A DNA stretch of 64,000 nt from Argentina anserina (Eukaryota; Streptophyta; Magnoliopsida; Rosales; Rosaceae), in the NCBI RefSeq assembly GCF_933775445.1, contig NC_065878.1, positions 15,325,395 through 15,389,394 of the forward strand, written 5' to 3'. Of the stretch, positions 58,560-64,000 are shown piece by piece. A model generated the notes under the pieces. It worked only from the letters and a program-made list of their open reading frames with translations, had not been told where the DNA came from and searched no databases. The position numbers were made by a program, and so were the translations under genes. The number at the start of each line of letters is the position of its first letter. The first letter of the stretch is position 1.

Positions 58560-59110
58560 CTGAGAATTTGTTCATGTCGGCAGCTTCTATTTTGTAGTTT
58601 TGTTTTTTGAGCAAAGGTCGGCAGTTCTAGTTCCTGAGTGAGACAAGCATCCGCTAATTTAGAAAACTTTCCCAGACAAAATTATTGGTGGGGTTCAGCT
58701 GAGCAAAGCGATAGAATTTATCTAGATCCTCTGTGGATTTCAAACCACATCACTTAACCACAAACGTATTGCGTGCTTTAGTGTTAATTAATGTACTACT
58801 TAATTGTGATTAATCTATGTACTAGTGACTGATTAAAATACATAAATTAATGTAGATTATGTAACTGTGAGCAGCTAGAGGAAAATGTATCGCCTGATGG
58901 CCAAACTTATAATTGAGTGATGAAATTATCTTTTATTTGTAAAATAAGTTTATTTACGACAAACATAATCAGTAATGCAAAAAACTATGGATATTAAATC
59001 ATATAGGTTTTTAAGACCAGCAAATACGTATTACATAAAACGCCTTTCTAGGCCAGTACAAAGTGTGAGTCACCCAACTATACATACCGCCCCTTTCTAT
59101 TCCATGCATG

Positions 59111-59149
<39 letters not shown>

Positions 59150-59161
59150 ATTTTTCTCAAA
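58521..59161. other. Spacer with microsatellites
   Basis: TA tract at 58521-58555, and a CA run followed by a TA run at about 59109-59149, next to the GC-rich palindrome. No gene. Confidence 0.5.
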
Positions 59162-59499
59162 TCCGGAGGTCCAGACCGTCCAGATTCGGCCATTCCGGCC
59201 ACCGGCGACGCGCAACGACGGCGCGGAAGGTGTTAGCCGTACTCCCCCATCCCGGCGATTTTGTATGTGCCAGTCGGAGCTCTATCGACGACCCACAACG
59301 GTTGGAATTGCGAAATTACCGGAATCTGCACAAAAATTTATTTTTTTGCAGATTCTGGCCGTCGTAGGTCGCCGATGGAGATCTGGCCGGCACAGACGGG
59401 ATCGCCGGAAGGTGAGTAGTGTGACTGTCGTGGTTCGTCCCACCGTTGCGGCCTGCTGTCGCTGGAAAATGGCGAATCCGGACGGTCCGGACCTCCGTA
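59162..59499. repeat. GC-rich 338-bp imperfect palindrome (foldback element)
   Basis: The left end CCGGAGGTCCAGACCGTCC pairs with the right end GGACGGTCCGGACCTCCG. Pairing continues inward (a CCGGCGAT segment with ATCGCCGG, and the GACGACCCACAACGG area with its mirror) to an apex near 59322-59353 where AATCTGCA and TGCAGATT face each other. Several overlapping frames on both strands are by-products of this structure. Probably a non-autonomous DNA transposon. Confidence 0.75.
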
Positions 59500-62400
59500 C
59501 CCAATAACGTCTGTACATATATATAGACACACACATACTGATATAACCACAAAATCAACACAATAGGATCGAAATTAGAAAGAATGCCGTCCTTAATGTT
59601 CCTGATTAGTTTCCCATATAATCTGACCCTACCGCACGGGGCCGACTATAGTCAATAAAACGAGCATACTTTTCTTGAAGATGATCATCAAAGGCAACAT
59701 TTGCATAAAACAAAACTCTCAATTCTCAAAACCCACTATCCAGAAAACTCACCAATAAAATTCGGGTTTGGCTGAATTGGTATCATACCTAAACCATTAT
59801 TTTTCATTGTTGTTAGTGGAACATCAATTATTTAATCAAGAAGAAAGCTGCTTGATTACCAGACGGAACTTTGTTCATCAATTAGCCTTGTTGTTGGCTT
59901 TAAAACTCGACTATCGGTTGGTCCATATAGAAAACACTTGCAAGTGAAATGCTTATTCGATCATCGCCGCAAAGATCGAACATGTTTTCCACGCGAACTT
60001 CATTTTGCGCCGGGAAAAATGTCGGTGTTTAGCTAACAGCCAAGCTCGAATATCAGGATTTAGGGTTAAGCCAAGGCCGTCAAAATCCTGGGTTCCATCT
60101 GAGAGTTGCAGCCGTTAATAAAATCATAATGCATGTTTTTCATGCGAGTACACACACATATATAATCCAGTGTAGGATATTGAGGCGGCCATTCTCTGCA
60201 CGGGTATCTGTCGTAGATGATCGATCAGAAGTGAACTACAAGGATCCAAATTCCACAGACCTTCAATTTTCTTTAAATAAAAAATTGAAATACGGCTGAG
60301 CTACTTTACTGTTCATTTCACATGGATTGGAAGTCAGAGAGTACATCTTTATTCTGACTTGGAAAATAATTGAATTGGCTGGTGAAGTCGTTTTCTAATT
60401 ATATTGATATATAAAGAAAACAGGACTAAAAATACGGGAGATTGGCCTTGATCGATCATATATACACTCGACTTAAAGAAACTATTGGAAGACTGAAATT
60501 TAAGGCTTGTAAGTTGTTATCTCTTGGTTAAATAACTATTACAATATACCTGTCATACTTGCGATGAACTAGGATTTTAAAGTTGGAAATGACTGGTATT
60601 TGGTCTTGTTAATATAATGTAGCTTGCATGATTGTATTTAATATAAAACTATATATGGATCGATACTTTTTTTTTTCAAATCAAAATATCAGCCAATTAT
60701 ATTCAGTGAGCAGATTTAAGACAACATATCCCTATAGGCTGACAGAAAGAGTTATCTCTTTACTCTAAAGTCTAGACGAAACTAGCCAATATGGCAATGA
60801 CTCACATACTATTTCAGAACTGTTTATAACATTTTAAATAACAAGCGTAAGCTAGTATAGAAGAAAGATAAAAGATATCAACCACATCAACTTAGACTTG
60901 CTTTCATATTAAAAAAAAAAACTAATTAAGCTCAACAGAGATAGGTTTTCTCATCTCTGACTTCTTTTCCGCAGGTTGACTCATCACCTACACTGCCACC
61001 TGCATAGCTAACACCCTCCCAACAAGATCTGCACCCGTGAAAGAGAAGGCTCAAACCAAAAAAAGCCTCAAAGATCTAACGAAACACCAATCTATAAAAA
61101 TCCAAAAGTGGTAATCCTTATCAGGCCTAAAATAGAGTAATTTAAACCTAAACCCAAACCAAATCAACCCTAGAAGGGCGACTAATCTTATCCAATAACC
61201 GGCCACCGCTCTTGCCTCCACCACCATTGTTGGAGGACTTCCCCCCACCAGATCGATATCGGAGATACTACTGCCGTCGACGTTATTATATCTTGCAAGT
61301 TGAAGCAATAAGTTGAAATACGATCGATATTTAATATATCAATCGATACTTCGTTTGTTGTTTCTTGTGAGACTTAAAATAGTCTGATACCTTATTTTTC
61401 TTTTTAATTGTGAAATATAAATCCATGAATTTATGTGCTAGCTAGCTGGGAAGACCTAAAATAATATACTTAACCATATAGAAGAGCAAGATAAAGTTAC
61501 AATGAGAAGAAATTAAACCTAACATAAGAAGACTTTTCACGGCTAATTCTTTCCATGGGGTAAAATAGATCAAAGTAAATTTCGAAATGTGTAGTACTAA
61601 TAAACTCAGGTGCTTAATTTCTATGAGTTTGGGATCAAATCTAAGTCGATCGACCTCCGAAAGTTTACTATACACGAATTACTTGTACTTATGCTTATAT
61701 CTCGGATTATTATTACGTACGTTCGGCTACTTTTCTGATTTGACTTTAAGTTTTGATGTGTAGGATCCAATTAAGCCACGCATGCAGAATAGTACGGTGT
61801 TAAAGTGTGAGTGTCATCGATTATAAGAGTAGCTAGGGCGCACAATCAAAGATTCAAAGGGGCCTTTGTTTTCAGCTGAGAGCGATAGCAGATTAGCTCA
61901 TGTTCAAAAGTTGTTCTTAATTGCGGAAAGTACGTACGTGCCAGACTAGAGTAAACCATGATGTCTTCCTGATCCGTTATTGGGTTAGACATCACTTTCA
62001 AGTAACCCAGATTGATCTCTCCTTTTAAGATGCTCAATTCTTATGGCTTCGCATGGTCTCACATAAGTAATCATCGGTTCCCTATATGGTTTTAACAGAA
62101 ATAGTAAAAGGTCATAACTAGAGATCAATGTATGACCTTATTACTCTCTTTTTTTTCTCTGAAACAATGCATATACCATGTAAGTTATTAATGGATATAC
62201 ACTCTTACTTGTACGCCCTATCATTCCTATCAATACAGAGAGAAGGAATGTCGATATCACTTTCATTTTAAGAAAAACGTACGTGTGTTTTTGTTCTTTT
62301 ATGTAAACGTCTAAAGTAAAAACGAGGTGGTAGGGGTCATCATTTAACCCGCTGATCTAATAAGTCCATGGATACCCACAAGTCCGATGGGCTTTTATCT

Positions 62401-62571
62401 AGCCTTGTCCGTGAGAAAGCCCTGTTTTTGTGAGTAGAGGGTCGGGCCTAGTTTATAGGTGTGAAACCCGGCCAGCCCCGCCAAAAGTCCGCAAGACCCG
62501 ATCCGTAAAAGTCCGACCTGTAAAAGCCCACTAAGTAATAAAATATTATATATACATTATATTACGTTTAA
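59500..62571. other. Intergenic DNA
   Basis: No gene recognised. 60930-61300 reads on the minus strand as an 85-codon frame without known similarity in a locally GC-richer patch. 62340-62560 has CCCGCC- and GGGCTTTT-like motifs reminiscent of hAT-type MITEs. Neither could be delimited. Confidence 0.4.
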
Positions 62572-64000
62572 AATAAAACTATTGCATTATGAAGCGATTG
62601 TATGAAAGAAACTTCTCGGGATCGATCGATACCAGCCGATATGATTGGTATATATATTTAGTGACCCTGTAAAAATTTCATCCAATTCAGACCTCCTCTG
62701 ACTGTCGGAATTTCCGGTAAACCGAAAACACCATTAATATGCCCTAAGGGAGGACCCATACAAAGATGCAAACACCGAAATCTGTTTGCATATCTTAAAT
62801 CACTTAATTTTTGTCACCGATCTTGCACGATCGCACTAAGGAAACCCATTTGGCAAGCCCCGGTAAATGAGGTTTTAATATGTCAAAATGCCTATTTTTT
62901 TGTTAACCATAGGTACGGACTGTCAAACCATGTTCAAAACTGACGAAATTTTTACATGGTCCCTAAATATATATATCGATCACATCTATTGGTGTCAATC
63001 GACAATATTTCAAAATGGAGTTGTCGATCGCCGAAGTGTTCACTAATGTATCATAACCTATATATTAGGTTCAGAATAAAACTATCGCATTATGAAGCGA
63101 CTATATGAAGGAAACTTATCGAAATCGATCGACACCAGCCGATGTGATCGGTATATATATTTAGTGACCCTATAAAATTTCATCTAATTCGGACCTCGTT
63201 TGACTGTTTGAATTTTTGGTAAACCAAAAACACCCACTAATATGCCTTCAGAGAGTACCCATAACCAAGATGCGAATGATTAAAACTGTTTACATATTTG
63301 AAATCACATAATTTTTGTTACCAATCGTGCGCGGTCGTAACAAGAAAACTCATTTGGCAAAGCCTCGGTCAATGAGGTTTTAATATGTCAAAACGCTTTT
63401 TTTGTTGACCATAGGTACAGACGGTTAAACCATGTCTAATACGGATGAAATTTTTACATGGTTCCTAAATATATATATCGATCACATCTATTGGTGTCAA
63501 TCGACAATATTTCAAAATGGAGTTGTCGATCGCCGAAGTGTTCACTAATGTATCATAACCTATATATTAGGTTCAGAATAAAACTATCGCATTATGAAGC
63601 GACTATATGAAGGAAACTTATCGAAATCGATCGATACCAGCCGATGTGATCGGTATATATATTTAGTGACCCTATAAAATTTCATCTAATTCGGACATCG
63701 TTTGACTGTTTGAATTTTTGGTAAACCAAAAACACCCACTAATATGCCTTAAGAGAGTACCCACAACCAAGATGCGAATGATTAAAACTGTTTACATATT
63801 TGAAATCACATAATTTTTGTCACCAATCGTGCGCGGTCGCAACGAGAAAACTCATTTGGCAAAGCCCCGGTCAATGAGGTTTTAATATGTCAAAACGCTT
63901 TTTTTGTTGACCGTAGGTACAGACGGTTAAACCATGTCTAATACGGATGAAATTTTTACATGGTCCCTAAATATATATATCGATCACATCTATTGGTGTC
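62572..64000. repeat. Tandem repeat, about 502-bp unit, at least 2.8 copies, runs off the window
   Basis: The landmark AATAAAACTAT(T/C)GCATTATGAAGCGA occurs at 62572, 63075 and 63577, giving periods of 503 and 502 bp. Copies 2 and 3 are nearly identical, while copy 1 is clearly more diverged. Each unit contains CCAGCCGAT, TATATATTTAGTGACCC, TTTCATCTAATTCGGAC and GAGTTGTCGATCGCCGAAG. The third copy is cut by the window edge. No coding frame. Confidence 0.88.

Noticed and set aside
59011..59561. Six overlapping frames on both strands
   Set aside because: By-products of the GC-rich palindrome; the same sequence is read in both directions.
62340..62560. CCCGCC/GGGCTTTT motifs suggesting another hAT MITE
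   Set aside because: No matching terminal repeats or target duplication could be seen.

Overview
The window is nuclear DNA of a dicot flowering plant. It has split genes with GT-AG introns, AT-rich spacers, LTR retrotransposons and MITE-like foldback elements. The family could be Rosaceae, but that is only an impression. No rRNA, tRNA, CRISPR or bacterial features were seen.

Four loci look like intact host genes. (1) A small single-exon gene for an 79-residue plant-specific protein lies on the minus strand at 3.7-3.9 kb, with a clear TATA box. (2) A seven-exon SPA1-type (SUPPRESSOR OF PHYA-105) WD40 gene lies on the minus strand at 15.1-19.4 kb. Its exons assemble without a frame break into 988 residues. 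(3) A small two-exon gene of unknown function lies on the plus strand at 41.2-41.7 kb. (4) An eight-exon mitochondrial adenine nucleotide carrier of the ADNT1 type lies on the minus strand at 42.4-45.6 kb and codes for 355 residues. Genes 3 and 4 converge.

Several loci are broken genes: a DUF1221-type protein kinase pseudogene (6.8-8.1 kb), two related intronless copies of a 3-hydroxyisobutyryl-CoA hydrolase (CHY1-like) gene (21.3-21.7 kb and 30.1-38.4 kb), and a possible ELMO-domain exon relic (23.7 kb). The second CHY1-like copy is split by a 7.1 kb Copia element. The TTCCT target duplication lies inside the coding sequence, and the two halves resume exactly where the family sequence predicts.

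Mobile DNA dominates. Four LTR elements have both ends and target duplications visible. Copia-1 (8981-14502) has tiny 135-bp LTRs. The Gypsy derivative (25537-28816) keeps only gag, protease and chromodomain in one open 658-codon frame between near-identical LTRs. Copia-2 (30825-37954) sits in the CHY1-like copy. A large plus-strand element (50160-57587) has 1-kb LTRs, almost no coding capacity, and an interior built from degenerate GGCCGAG-rich repeats (LARD type). There are also a LINE fragment, an RNase H relic, a hAT-like MITE with an 8-bp target duplication, two copies of one foldback family, a GC-rich 338-bp palindrome, and a 502-bp tandem repeat running off the right edge.

The most unusual item is the compact Gypsy derivative. 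It has lost reverse transcriptase, RNase H and integrase in frame but kept a gag-protease-chromodomain fusion, a long tRNA-iMet primer site, and a polypurine tract that overlaps its stop codon. Its LTRs differ at only 2 of 624 positions, so it moved recently and must use another element's enzymes.
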